Of a stretch of 64,000 nucleotides of DNA, positions 51,960-64,000 are shown piece after piece; within the stretch, counting starts at the first letter, position 1, and every line of letters begins with the position of its first letter. A model generated the notes under the pieces. The model was not told where the DNA came from and searched no databases. It worked only from the letters and a program-made list of their open reading frames with translations. The DNA is from Rhodopseudomonas pentothenatexigens (GTDB lineage: Bacteria; Pseudomonadota; Alphaproteobacteria; Rhizobiales; Xanthobacteraceae): assembly GCF_900218015.1 (NCBI RefSeq), contig NZ_UFQQ01000021.1, positions 23,504 through 87,503 on the forward strand. Reading direction: 5' to 3'. Both the position numbers and the translations under genes were made by a program.

Positions 51960-54170
51960 ATGGATGATTTGCCGACCAGCAGCCCGGCCTCCCACGCGCC
52001 CGCCAGCGTCGTCGACGTGCTGGTGCCGGTCGCGATCGACCAGTCCTACTCGTACCGGGTGCCGCGCGGCCTTTCGCTGAAGCCCGGCGATGTCGTGGCG
52101 GTGCCGCTGGGCGCCCGCGAAGTGCTCGGTGTGGTCTGGGCAGAGAATCCCAATCCCGACCCGCGGCTGCACAACCGGCTGAAGGACGTCGCCGAAAAGC
52201 TCGACCTGCCGCCGCTGCGCGACGAGCTGCGGCGGATGGTGGACTGGGTCGCGACCTACACGCTATCGGCGCGCGGCATGGTGCTGCGGATGTGCCTGAG
52301 GATGGGCGAGCATCTCGGCCCGGAGCGGCAGCGTATGGGGGTGCGGCTGGTCGGCCCGCCGCCGCAGCGGATGACGCCGGCGCGGCGGCGCCTGCTCGAG
52401 ATGCTGTCGGATGGCCTGTTGCACGGCAAATCCGACGTCGCCAAGGAGGCCGGCGTTAGTCCCGGCGTGATCGATGGCCTGGTCGATGAGGGCACGCTGC
52501 AGGTCGAGCAGATGCCACGCGAGAACCCGGCACCGGAGCCTGACCCGGATTTCGCACCGACGGATTTCTCGCCGGAGCAGGCCCGCGCGGCCGAGACGAT
52601 GCGCGGCCTCGTCGCGGCCGGCGGCTTTCAGGCGGCGCTGATCGACGGCGTCACCGGCTCCGGCAAGACCGAAGTGTATTTCGAGGCGGTCGCCGAGGTG
52701 ATCCGGCAGCGCCGGCAGAGCCTGATCCTGATGCCGGAGATCGCGCTGACCGGGCAGTTTCTCGATCGCTTCGCCCAGCGATTCGGCGTGCGGCCGCTGG
52801 AATGGCACTCCGAACTGACCCCGCGCACCCGCGCCCGCAACTGGGCGGCGATCGCAGCCGGCGAGGCCCGCGTCGTGGTCGGCGCACGCTCGGCGCTGTT
52901 TCTGCCCTATGCGGATCTCGGGCTGATCATCGTCGATGAGGAGCACGATCAGGCCTACAAGCAGGAAGACGGCGCGCACTATCACGCCCGCGACATGGCG
53001 GTGGTACGGGCATCGATCGCGAAAATTCCGATCGTGCTGGCGTCGGCGACGCCGTCGGTCGAGACCGAGGTCAACGCCCGCAAGGGCCGTTACACGCGGA
53101 TTCCGCTGCCGTCACGGTTCGGCGGTCAGCACATGCCTCAGATCGAGGCGATCGATCTGCGGCGCGAGCCGCCGATGCGCGGCCGCTTCATTTCGCCGCG
53201 GCTGGCCGAACAGATCGGCTTCGCGATCGAACGGCGCGAACAGGCGCTGCTGTTTCTCAACCGCCGCGGCTATGCACCGCTGACGCTGTGCCGCGCCTGC
53301 GGCCATCGCTTTGCCTGCACGATCTGCGATGCTTGGCTCGTCGATCACCGCTTCCGGCAGCGGCTGGTGTGTCACCATTGCGGGTTCTCGATGCCGCGGC
53401 CGCCGGCCTGCCCGCATTGCGGTGCCGAGGGCTCGCTGGTCGCAGTCGGACCCGGCGTCGAGCGGCTGCAGGAGGAGGCGGCGAGCCTGTTTCCGAACGC
53501 CCGCACCATGGTGCTGTCGAGCGATCTGATCACCTCGATCGAGACCATGCGCGCCGAGCTGAACGAGATCGCCGAGGGCCGGGTCGACATCATCATCGGC
53601 ACCCAGCTCGTCGCCAAGGGCCACAACTTCCCGCGGCTCAATCTGGTCGGCGTGGTCGACGCCGATCTCGGCCTGTCCAACGGCGATCCGCGCGCCGCCG
53701 AGCGCACCTTCCAGCTGCTCAATCAGGTGATCGGCCGCGCCGGCCGCGATCAGGGCCGCGGCGTCGGCTTCCTGCAGACGCATCAGCCCGAACATCCGGT
53801 GATGAAAGCCCTGGTCGCCTGCGACCGTGAGGCGTTCTACGCCAGCGAGATCGAGATCCGCGAGCGCACGCTGTATCCGCCGTTCGGCCGGCTCGCGAGC
53901 CTGATCGTCTCGGCCGGCGATCGGCCGACCGCCGAAGGCTTCGGCCGCCAGCTCGCCGGCGCCGCGCCGTTCGACGAGCGGGTCCAGGTGCTGGGTCCGG
54001 CAGAAGCGCCGCTGGCGGTGATCAAAGGGCGCTACCGATTCAGGCTGCTGGTGAAGTCGGTACGCGGGTTCGATCTGTCGAATTACTTGCGCTCATGGCT
54101 CGCACGCGGCCCCAAGACTAAGGGTAATCTCAAGCTCGAAGTCGATGTCGATCCGCAGAGCTTTCTGTGA
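51960..54170 (+). CDS. priA: Primosomal protein N' (replication restart helicase)
   Basis: PriA helicase of 736 residues, restarting collapsed replication forks. The N-terminal 3' DNA-binding domain includes VLVPVAIDQSYSYRVPRGL. Walker A is DGVTGSGKTEVYFEA, the DEAH-type box IIVDEEHDQAYKQ, and the zinc-binding cysteines lie in CRACGHRFACTIC, CHHCGFSM and CPHCGAEG. VIGRAGRDQGRG marks helicase motif VI. The ATG at 51960 gives MDDLPTSSP; there is no strong ribosome binding site. Confidence 0.96.
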   Translation: MDDLPTSSPASHAPASVVDVLVPVAIDQSYSYRVPRGLSLKPGDVVAVPLGAREVLGVVWAENPNPDPRLHNRLKDVAEKLDLPPLRDELRRMVDWVATYTLSARGMVLRMCLRMGEHLGPERQRMGVRLVGPPPQRMTPARRRLLEMLSDGLLHGKSDVAKEAGVSPGVIDGLVDEGTLQVEQMPRENPAPEPDPDFAPTDFSPEQARAAETMRGLVAAGGFQAALIDGVTGSGKTEVYFEAVAEVIRQRRQSLILMPEIALTGQFLDRFAQRFGVRPLEWHSELTPRTRARNWAAIAAGEARVVVGARSALFLPYADLGLIIVDEEHDQAYKQEDGAHYHARDMAVVRASIAKIPIVLASATPSVETEVNARKGRYTRIPLPSRFGGQHMPQIEAIDLRREPPMRGRFISPRLAEQIGFAIERREQALLFLNRRGYAPLTLCRACGHRFACTICDAWLVDHRFRQRLVCHHCGFSMPRPPACPHCGAEGSLVAVGPGVERLQEEAASLFPNARTMVLSSDLITSIETMRAELNEIAEGRVDIIIGTQLVAKGHNFPRLNLVGVVDADLGLSNGDPRAAERTFQLLNQVIGRAGRDQGRGVGFLQTHQPEHPVMKALVACDREAFYASEIEIRERTLYPPFGRLASLIVSAGDRPTAEGFGRQLAGAAPFDERVQVLGPAEAPLAVIKGRYRFRLLVKSVRGFDLSNYLRSWLARGPKTKGNLKLEVDVDPQSFL

Positions 54171-54192
54171 TCTTGAAACCGGCCGGGACCAA

Positions 54193-54233
54193 CAAAAAAA
54201 GGCCTGCCGTCGCGGTCGACGGCAGGCCTTTTA
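54193..54233. terminator. Bidirectional terminator after priA
   Basis: Perfect 14-base stem AAGGCCTGCCGTCG / CGACGGCAGGCCTT, preceded by an A-run and followed by TTTTAC. It can serve both priA and the convergent rlpA gene. Confidence 0.92.
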
Positions 54234-54324
54234 CGTGACTGAGAGATGCGCGTTCTTCCCGAGCGAACCAAATCCGGCGTCAGGCGTTTTAAGCCACAGA
54301 GGGAAGACGGCCGCTATGCCGCGG

Positions 54325-54804
54325 TTACATCACCTCGGCGACGACCCGTCCGACGCCACGGCTGGTGAGGCCGATCGCCTGGGCGGCGCCGCGCGACAGG
54401 TCGAGCACGCGGCCGCGGATGAACGGGCCGCGATCGTTGATGGTGACGACGACACTGCGGCTGCCGTGGGTGACGCGGAGTTTGGTGCCGAACGGCAGCG
54501 AACGATGCGCCGCTGTCATCGCATGCTGGTTGAAGCGCTGGCCCGATGCGGTGCGGCTGCCGGACTCGTTGCCATAATAGGAGGCCATGCCGGAAAAACT
54601 GCGCCCGCTGCCGCCTCCCAGGGAGGCATTGGCCGAACGCCAGTCGCTTTGATGATGGCTATGGTGATGATGGTGGTGACGCTGCTGCCGGCTCTTCGCG
54701 GAGGCTTCGCCGACCGACCCGCCGAGGAAGACAGAGGCGACGATCATCGCCGCGGCCGTGGCCGGCCCGGTGGTGAGCAGCGCCGGTGTTTTCTTTCGAA
54801 CCAT
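54325..54804 (-). CDS. rlpA: RlpA-like septal ring lytic transglycosylase family protein
   Basis: Exported protein of 159 residues with a signal-like N-terminus (TPALLTTGPATAAAMIVASV) and a C-terminal double-psi beta-barrel: FSGMASYYGNESGSRTASGQ, MTAAHRSLPFGTKLRV and VTINDRGPFIRGRVLDLS. The catalytic-type Asp pair (INDRGPF and LDLS) is intact. It lacks the SPOR domain of E. coli RlpA, so it is a short, single-domain form. The His-rich segment QRHHHHHHSHHQ precedes the domain and is unusual. Confidence 0.9.
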   Translation of the reverse strand: MVRKKTPALLTTGPATAAAMIVASVFLGGSVGEASAKSRQQRHHHHHHSHHQSDWRSANASLGGGSGRSFSGMASYYGNESGSRTASGQRFNQHAMTAAHRSLPFGTKLRVTHGSRSVVVTINDRGPFIRGRVLDLSRGAAQAIGLTSRGVGRVVAEVM

Positions 54805-55507
54805 ATCCTATCCTTAAGTCGAGTATTGCCCTACATGTGGCAAGTGGAACCCCCGTCCCTATGTTCGCGGGCGAACGAGTGGCCTTGTAATGAGGCTTAT
54901 TATTGGCGGTCAATCCGCCATATTTCATGCTGCAATATTTGTTGATCTTTCGCAGTACAGTGCGGTACTCTGATATTAACAGCTATTTTACTATCTAAAT
55001 ACTGCGCGTTTCTCAAGAATACTGAATTGCGAAGTTTTCATGAACGCCGACTGCGAATCGCACAAGTAATCGGCTGTTAAGCCTGCGTTTGGCGGCGCCG
55101 GCGCTTTTGCAACCGCAAATAGAGAAGCTGCGACCGTTAGGATTAGCTCCATGCGCCCGGCGAAGGGGCTGGCACGCTTCCTCGACGTCTCGCGGAGCGG
55201 CGTTCGAGGTGCCCTTGTGTGGCGGAGCGGAGGTCCGCTGTCCGATCGAAGCCTGTGCTCGGCGTTGCGCCGAAGCGCTCCGTTGGGCGCGTCGACAATT
55301 GACCTGCAACAAGGCGCCGCGGGCTCGTGCCATCGTGTTGCACCTGCCCGCGCGCTATGTTAGCAAAGCCGCGATTTTAAGGGCCGCCGGACCATCGTGC
55401 CGGTCAGAAATCGAAGTCCAGCTTGAATTCCAAGGGCTTAAATCGGGGGCGCCGCTTCGTGGCGACGGTTTTTTCCTTGGCCATTTGACAGCAAGAAGAG
55501 CGCGCTC
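54805..55507. other. 700-base gap with an AT-rich tract and a terminator-like element
   Basis: The segment 54805-55075 is clearly AT-richer than anything else in the window (e.g. CTATTTTACTATCTAAATAC at about 54982) and includes TTAACAGCTATTTTA, which resembles a CtrA half-site pair (TTAA-N7-TTTA). It should carry the rlpA promoter. The rest, 55080-55507, is GC-rich leader of atpH with no convincing gene. At 55450-55474 a 6-base stem (CGCCGC / GTGGCG) and TTTTTT look like a weak terminator or attenuator on the plus strand. Confidence 0.45.
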
Positions 55508-57600
<2,093 letters not shown>

Positions 57601-57604
57601 TGCT

Positions 57605-57690
57605 GTCATGGCCGGGGTCTCCCCGGCCATCCACGTCCTCGACGTGGCTATTCGACATCGTGAATGCCCGGGACGAGCCCGGGCATGACG
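57605..57690. repeat. Family B palindromic repeat between atpA and atpG
   Basis: The left arm GTCATGGCCGGGGTCTCCCC and the right arm GCCCGGGACGAGCCCGGGCA, followed by TGACG, flank a central CACGTCCTCGACGTGG hairpin. It begins 5 bases after the atpA stop and ends about 50 bases before the atpG start. Confidence 0.88.
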
Positions 57691-57742
57691 AGTGTGAGGT
57701 TCGCGGTCGGATCACAGGTCAGATCGCCGGGGTGGACTGAGA

Positions 57743-60122
<2,380 letters not shown>

Positions 60123-60135
60123 GCCGAGAGAACAC

Positions 60136-60215
60136 GTCATGGCCGGGCTTGATCCGGCCATCCATCGCCTCAAATCGTTTCACTGATGGACCCGCGGGTC
60201 GAGCCCGCGGGTGAC
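60136..60215. repeat. Family B palindromic repeat between atpD and atpC
   Basis: The left arm GTCATGGCCGGGCTTGATCC pairs within itself, and the right arm is CCCGCGGGTCGAGCCCGCGG followed by GTGAC. It occupies nearly the whole atpD-atpC gap, ending 19 bases before the atpC start. Confidence 0.88.
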
Positions 60216-60234
60216 CGCAAAGAGAGCAGCGAGC

Positions 60235-60642
60235 ATGTCCACCTTCCACTTCGATCTGGTTTCGCCCGAAATGGTCGCCTTCTCCGGCGAGGTCGATCAG
60301 GTCGACATCCCGGGCGCCGAGGGCGATTTCGGCGTGCTCGCTGGCCACGCGCCGGTGGTGGCGGTGATCCGTCCCGGTATCCTCACCGTGACGGCGGGCG
60401 CCAACAAGCAGAAGATCGTGGTGCTCGGCGGCATCGCCGAAGTGTCCGAGAAGGGTCTCACCGTGCTGGCCGACGTCGCCACGCCGGCGCGGGACATGGA
60501 CCTGCAGGATTTTGCCGCCACCATCCAGACCATGGAGCAGCAGCTCCCCGGTAAGGTCGGCGACGAACTCGACAGCGCCATCGAGCGCCTGGATCACTTC
60601 AAGAGCATCCAGCACGAGCTCAACACCACGGCGATGCACTGA
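60235..60642 (+). CDS. atpC: ATP synthase F1 epsilon subunit
   Basis: Epsilon subunit of 135 residues with the beta-sandwich domain: [37 protein letters not shown], and the C-terminal helical part. Start MSTFHFDLV at 60235 was preferred over 60211. It regulates ATPase activity and couples the gamma shaft to the c-ring. Last gene of the F1 operon; a further family B repeat follows at 60725. Confidence 0.96.
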   Translation: MSTFHFDLVSPEMVAFSGEVDQVDIPGAEGDFGVLAGHAPVVAVIRPGILTVTAGANKQKIVVLGGIAEVSEKGLTVLADVATPARDMDLQDFAATIQTMEQQLPGKVGDELDSAIERLDHFKSIQHELNTTAMH

Positions 60643-60724
60643 CGTCGCGACCGAGTGTTCTGAAGTTTCGAATGGCCGAGCATCGTCCCGGCCATTTGCT
60701 TTTGAGGCGGCGCTCTACACAGTG

Positions 60725-60801
60725 GTCATTGCCGGGCTTGACCCGGCAATCCATCTGTTTTCCCAAGAATGATGGATGCGCGGGTCAAGCCCGCGCATGA
60801 C
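60725..60801. repeat. Family B palindromic repeat after atpC
   Basis: The left arm GTCATTGCCGGGCTTGACCC, ending in GGCAATCCA, and the right arm TGCGCGGGTCAAGCCCGCGC, ending in ATGACG, enclose a short CCAAGAATGATGG centre. It lies between the convergent atpC and rppH genes. Confidence 0.88.
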
Positions 60802-60827
60802 GTACGGTAGTGAAGAAGGCGCCGCAG

Positions 60828-61349
60828 CTAAGCTTGAGCGGCGGCAAACCGCGAAAAACTCCGCGCAACTTCCCGATAGACTTCGCGGCGGAAGGGCACG
60901 ACGAGGTCGGCGACGCGGTCGAGGCGCTCCCAGCGCCAGGCGTCGAATTCCGGCGGCATGCCGTTGCGGACGGCGAGCGGGTCGATCTCGGCGTCGCTGC
61001 CGGTGAAGCGCAGCGCAAACCACTTCTGACGCTGGCCGCGAAACACCGCGAGGCGATGGGCAGGGCCGTCGTATGGCGGGAAGTCGTAGCTGACCCAGTC
61101 GGTCTCACCGAGGATCTCGGCACTGGTGACGCCGGTCTCCTCCCAGAGTTCGCGCATCACCGCGATCCGCGGCTCCTCGCCCTCGTCGATACCGCCCTGC
61201 GGCATCTGCCACTCCAGGCCAGGCAGGATGATCTCGGGGCCATCGTCGCGAAACCGCCGCCCGATCAGGACGCGGCCATCGACGCCAAACAACGCGATGC
61301 CGACGTTGCGGCGATAGGGCAGGGAGTCGACGGGCGGGCGCGCAGTCAC
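60828..61349 (-). CDS. rppH: RNA pyrophosphohydrolase (Nudix)
   Basis: Nudix hydrolase of 173 residues that removes pyrophosphate from the 5' end of mRNA and starts decay. The Nudix box spans residues 52-74 (GGIDEGEEP...RELWEETGV) and is intact. [21 protein letters not shown] and [12 protein letters not shown] are typical of the RppH/IalA subgroup. Its start codon overlaps the end of the upstream sugar-nucleotide gene by four bases. Confidence 0.93.
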   Translation of the reverse strand: MTARPPVDSLPYRRNVGIALFGVDGRVLIGRRFRDDGPEIILPGLEWQMPQGGIDEGEEPRIAVMRELWEETGVTSAEILGETDWVSYDFPPYDGPAHRLAVFRGQRQKWFALRFTGSDAEIDPLAVRNGMPPEFDAWRWERLDRVADLVVPFRREVYREVARSFSRFAAAQA

Positions 61350-62293
61350 GACGCCATCAGGGTGCGGAAGTAGCCGATTGTCTCTTTAAGGCCGTCTGCG
61401 AGAGGCACCTTCGGCTCCCAGCCGAGCTCACGGCGGGCCAGCGAGATGTCGGGCTGCCGCTGCCGCGGATCGTCCGACGGCAGCGGCATCATCACCAGCT
61501 TCGACTTCGAATCGGTCATTTCGATCACCATCTCGGCGAGCTGCCGAATGGTGAACTCGACCGGATTGCCGAGATTGACCGGGCCGATGAACTCGTCACC
61601 GCTTGCCATCAGCTTGGCGAATCCGTCGAGCAGGTCGGTGACGTAGCAGAACGACCGCGTCTGGCTGCCGTCGCCGTAGATGGTGATGTCGTTGCCGGAC
61701 AGCGCCTGGACGATGAAGTTCGACACCACCCGGCCGTCGTTCGGGTGCATCCGGGGCCCGTAGGTGTTGAAGATCCGCGCCACCTTGATCTTCACCTTGT
61801 GCTGGCGGTGATAGTCGAAGAACAGCGTCTCGGCGGCGCGCTTGCCCTCGTCGTAGCAGGCGCGAATCCCGAGCGGATTGACGTGGCCCCAATAGCTCTC
61901 CGGCTGCGGGTGGACGTTCGGATCGCCGTAGACCTCGCTGGTCGAGGCCTGGAAGATCTTGGCGCGGGTGCGCTTGGCGAGGCCGAGCATGTTGATCGCG
62001 CCGTGCACGCTGGTCTTCAGCGTCTGCACCGGATCGTGCTGATAGTGGATCGGCGAGGCCGGGCAGGCCAGATTGTAGATGTCGTCGACTTCGACATAGA
62101 GCGGGAAGGTGACGTCGTGGCGCATCATTTCGAACCGCGGGGTGCCGACCAGATGCTCGATGTTGCGCCGCCAGCCGGTGAAATAATTGTCGACGCACAG
62201 CACCTCGTGGCCTTCGGCCAGCAGCTTGTCGCACAGATGCGAGCCGATAAAGCCGGCGCCGCCGCTCACGAGAATTCGTCGGGACAATCGCAT
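61346..62293 (-). CDS. uxs: UDP-glucuronate decarboxylase (UDP-xylose synthase family)
   Basis: NAD-dependent SDR-type sugar-nucleotide enzyme of 315 residues. The Rossmann loop is [15 protein letters not shown], the Ser/Thr site [11 protein letters not shown], and the catalytic pair Tyr147/Lys151 in [35 protein letters not shown] is characteristic of UDP-glucuronate decarboxylases that make UDP-xylose. It may supply sugar for surface polysaccharide; a glycosyltransferase-like gene is divergent to it. Confidence 0.92.
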   Translation of the reverse strand: MRLSRRILVSGGAGFIGSHLCDKLLAEGHEVLCVDNYFTGWRRNIEHLVGTPRFEMMRHDVTFPLYVEVDDIYNLACPASPIHYQHDPVQTLKTSVHGAINMLGLAKRTRAKIFQASTSEVYGDPNVHPQPESYWGHVNPLGIRACYDEGKRAAETLFFDYHRQHKVKIKVARIFNTYGPRMHPNDGRVVSNFIVQALSGNDITIYGDGSQTRSFCYVTDLLDGFAKLMASGDEFIGPVNLGNPVEFTIRQLAEMVIEMTDSKSKLVMMPLPSDDPRQRQPDISLARRELGWEPKVPLADGLKETIGYFRTLMAS

Positions 62294-62511
62294 CGCTGGG
62301 TCCTGGACAGGGGCGGGTTCGGACGCGCCTCAGTCGCGGGAACGGGTGCCCATTTGGGTCGAACAGACGGCCGCGCGCCGTCGCGGCGACCGCTCTCGGT
62401 CGCATTGAATGGCAAGAAACCCCATGCTAGGCAAGCGCCGAAACCGGCCCTGCGCCGACATCCGGGGCGCCTCGCGCCTGCCCGCGATCCCACGCCAGGC
62501 GATTTCGCCCC

Positions 62512-63582
62512 ATGACCGCGCCCGTCGATACCTCCAAGCTTCGCATCCTCGAAATCGGCGGCGGCTATTTCAAACTGCAATATCCCGAGCGCACCACCTG
62601 CTTGTGGACCTGGACCAAGCTGACCGACGATTTCGGCAAGCTCGACGGGTTCTCGACGCCGGACCGCGTGCTGCGCGAACTGCGCGCTGCCGGCCGCGGC
62701 GAATACGACGTCGTGGTGGTCAACAGCCTGCGCTATTCGCCCTGGCATCCGCGCTATTGGGCGCGCGGCATCTTCTACACCCCGGCCAATCCCTGGGCGG
62801 CTCTGACGCGGCAGTTCGGTCCCAGCGTGTTCCGCTGGGTAAGGTCGCCCGTGCCGCTGGTCGCCGTCGAGATGGACGATCACTTCGCGATCTCGAAGAG
62901 CAGTGTGTTCCTGCTCGACAAGGCCAAGGCGTATTTCAAGCGCGAGCTGCCGTGCGACAAATGGCAGGCGCTGGCCGGCACGGTGCATCCGCATCTACCG
63001 ACGCTGCGCTATCGCCGCAACGAGAAATGGCAGCGCCGGATCGACAAGCTGCAGCCGATTTCACTGCCGCAATTCCGGTTCGACGCGCGCTGGCGTGACG
63101 CGCCGTTTCCCGAGAAGACTCACGATATCTTCTTCATCGGTTCGGTGGACGGCAACTCCACGGTGCGGCGCGCCGGCCTGCCGGAGCTGGAGCGGCTGCG
63201 GGCGATGGGCGTGAGGATCGATCAGCCGACCGAGCGGCTGCCCTACGATGCCTTCATGGAGCGGATGTCGCATTCCTGGCTGGCGTGGTCGCCGGAGGGC
63301 ATGGGGTGGGACTGCTACCGGCACTACGAGGCGCCGATCGTGCAGTCGGTGCCGCTGATGAACAATCCGACCATCCTGCGCTACGCGCCGCTGCTGTCCG
63401 GGCAGCACGGCGTGTACTACGACATCGAACCGGGCGGACTGGAGCGCGCCGTCACGTCAGCACTGGCAGACAAAGACAACCTGCGCCGCATGGCGCTGGC
63501 CGCGCGCGACCACGTCTTCGCCCACCACACCGTGAAGGCGCACTGCGATCACATCCTTCAGGCCGCGGTCGCGGCGAGGTGA
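62512..63582 (+). CDS. Glycosyltransferase-like protein (CgeB / family 1 type)
   Basis: Protein of 356 residues. The C-terminal half has the layout of CgeB-type and family 1 glycosyltransferases: FIGSVDGNSTVRRAG, a middle region with SHSWLAWSPEGMGWDCYRHYEA, then PLMNNPTILRYAPLLSGQHGVYYD and RDHVFAHHTVKAHCDHIL. The N-terminal domain starts KLRILEIGGGYFKLQYPER, which could bind the acceptor. No signal or membrane helix. The divergent UDP-xylose gene suggests a surface-glycan role, but donor and acceptor are unknown. Confidence 0.8.
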   Translation: MTAPVDTSKLRILEIGGGYFKLQYPERTTCLWTWTKLTDDFGKLDGFSTPDRVLRELRAAGRGEYDVVVVNSLRYSPWHPRYWARGIFYTPANPWAALTRQFGPSVFRWVRSPVPLVAVEMDDHFAISKSSVFLLDKAKAYFKRELPCDKWQALAGTVHPHLPTLRYRRNEKWQRRIDKLQPISLPQFRFDARWRDAPFPEKTHDIFFIGSVDGNSTVRRAGLPELERLRAMGVRIDQPTERLPYDAFMERMSHSWLAWSPEGMGWDCYRHYEAPIVQSVPLMNNPTILRYAPLLSGQHGVYYDIEPGGLERAVTSALADKDNLRRMALAARDHVFAHHTVKAHCDHILQAAVAAR

Positions 63583-63645
63583 TGGCCCCGCAGCTTCCGC
63601 GGCCGCCGCGCGACGAGGCGGGAAGATCGCTCACGGAATTCCCGC

Positions 63646-63727
63646 GTAATTGCGAGGAGTGAACGACGAAGCAATCCAAGGGCTCAGTGCACCGAGCACC
63701 TGGATTGCTTCGCCTTCGGCTCGCAAT
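63646..63727. repeat. Family C palindromic repeat, truncated at its right end
   Basis: Left arm AATTGCGAGGAGTGAACGAC and AAGCAATCCA; right arm CTGGATTGCTTCGCCTTCGG and CTCGCAAT. Complete copies end CGCAATGACGG, but here the sequence changes after CGCAAT at 63727 to TGTGCGAGTTCAC, the likely edge of an insertion sequence. Confidence 0.75.
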
Positions 63728-64000
63728 TGTGCGAGTTCACTAATTCGGTGATCGGATTTTTTTGTCGGCGGCGAAGTCCTTCGGGGTTTTGCCGCCGAGG
63801 GCCTGGTGGGGCCTGAAGTTGTTGTAATAGACCATGTATTCGAACAACTCGTTGGCGAAGTGGTCGAGGTTGTCGAAGGTGGCTCCGTCGATCACGTCGT
63901 CGTCCAGGGTCCGCCAGAAGCGCTCGATCTTGCCGTTGGTCTGGGGGCGGTAAGGCCGAGTGTAACGGTGCACGATGCCGAGCTCGCGCAGCATTGCCTC
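63728..64000 (-). mobile_element. One end of an IS481-like insertion sequence (continues beyond the window)
   Basis: Begins at the break in the family C repeat. The segment TGTGCGAGTTCACTAATTCG would be the terminal inverted repeat, and the transposase reading frame ends 12 bases inside it, as usual for compact IS elements. The other end, and therefore the target duplication, is outside the window. Confidence 0.65.
63740..64000 (-). CDS. DDE integrase-type transposase, C-terminal part
   Basis: The last 86 or so residues of a transposase with an RNase H-like integrase core. The segment HRYTRPYRPQTNGKIERFWRTL contains the Glu of the DDE triad (NGKIER), and YYNNFRPHQALGGKTPKDF is the typical tail. 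It resembles the IS481 family more than IS3. The reading frame is open to the window edge, so the N-terminal DNA-binding part is not visible. Intact or not cannot be judged. Confidence 0.85.
   Translation of the reverse strand, partial: EAMLRELGIVHRYTRPYRPQTNGKIERFWRTLDDDVIDGATFDNLDHFANELFEYMVYYNNFRPHQALGGKTPKDFAADKKIRSPN

Overview
The window comes from a high-GC alphaproteobacterium of the Bradyrhizobium/Rhodopseudomonas lineage and most probably from Rhodopseudomonas palustris. The malonyl-CoA synthetase at 3164-4675 is 503 residues long and places a lysine at position 488, exactly as in the characterised R. palustris MatB. The genes sdhCDAB, acnA, mdh-sucCD-sucAB-lpdA, atpHAGDC without F0 genes, and split ccm genes also fit that lineage. 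No rRNA, tRNA or CRISPR array was seen.

Layout. 1-6015: end of a Cu/Zn superoxide dismutase, a Tat-exported molybdoenzyme with a cytochrome b561 partner, a fasciclin protein, matB and a zinc-type cation efflux protein. 6383-9915: succinate dehydrogenase. 10154-18388: a split-barrel flavoprotein, two proline-rich proteins (one OmpA-like), an L,D-transpeptidase, acetyl-CoA synthetase, a topoisomerase IB and an RluA pseudouridine synthase with a repeat-derived insert. 18417-24794: ftsY-yciB, then on the minus strand a cytochrome c maturation cluster (ccmA, ccmB, ccmC, ccmD, ccmG) interrupted by an Xre/RES toxin-antitoxin pair. 25008-37528: acnA, a DUF1223 protein, a candidate small RNA, an acetyltransferase, a Bax-inhibitor protein, the ybbAP/tesA locus, thpR and zapE. 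37674-49498: the lower TCA segment mdh, sucC, [vapBC], sucD, sucA, sucB, MAPEG, SDR, [DUF4160/DUF2442], lpdA. 49526-54804: two membrane proteins, xerC, priA and rlpA. 55508-60642: the F1 ATPase operon. 60828-64000: rppH, a UDP-glucuronate decarboxylase, a glycosyltransferase and one end of an IS481-like element.

Most of the window is core energy metabolism: acetate and malonate activation, TCA cycle, complex II, cytochrome c assembly and ATP synthase. Two layers sit on top. One is three toxin-antitoxin or TA-like pairs embedded co-directionally inside core operons. The other is at least four families of short palindromic repeats that occupy gene junctions, including atpA/atpG, atpD/atpC and sdhA/sdhB, and that have entered one coding sequence. 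The most novel-looking element is a candidate structured small RNA on the minus strand at 28741-28870, with its own intrinsic terminator and no protein gene to account for it.
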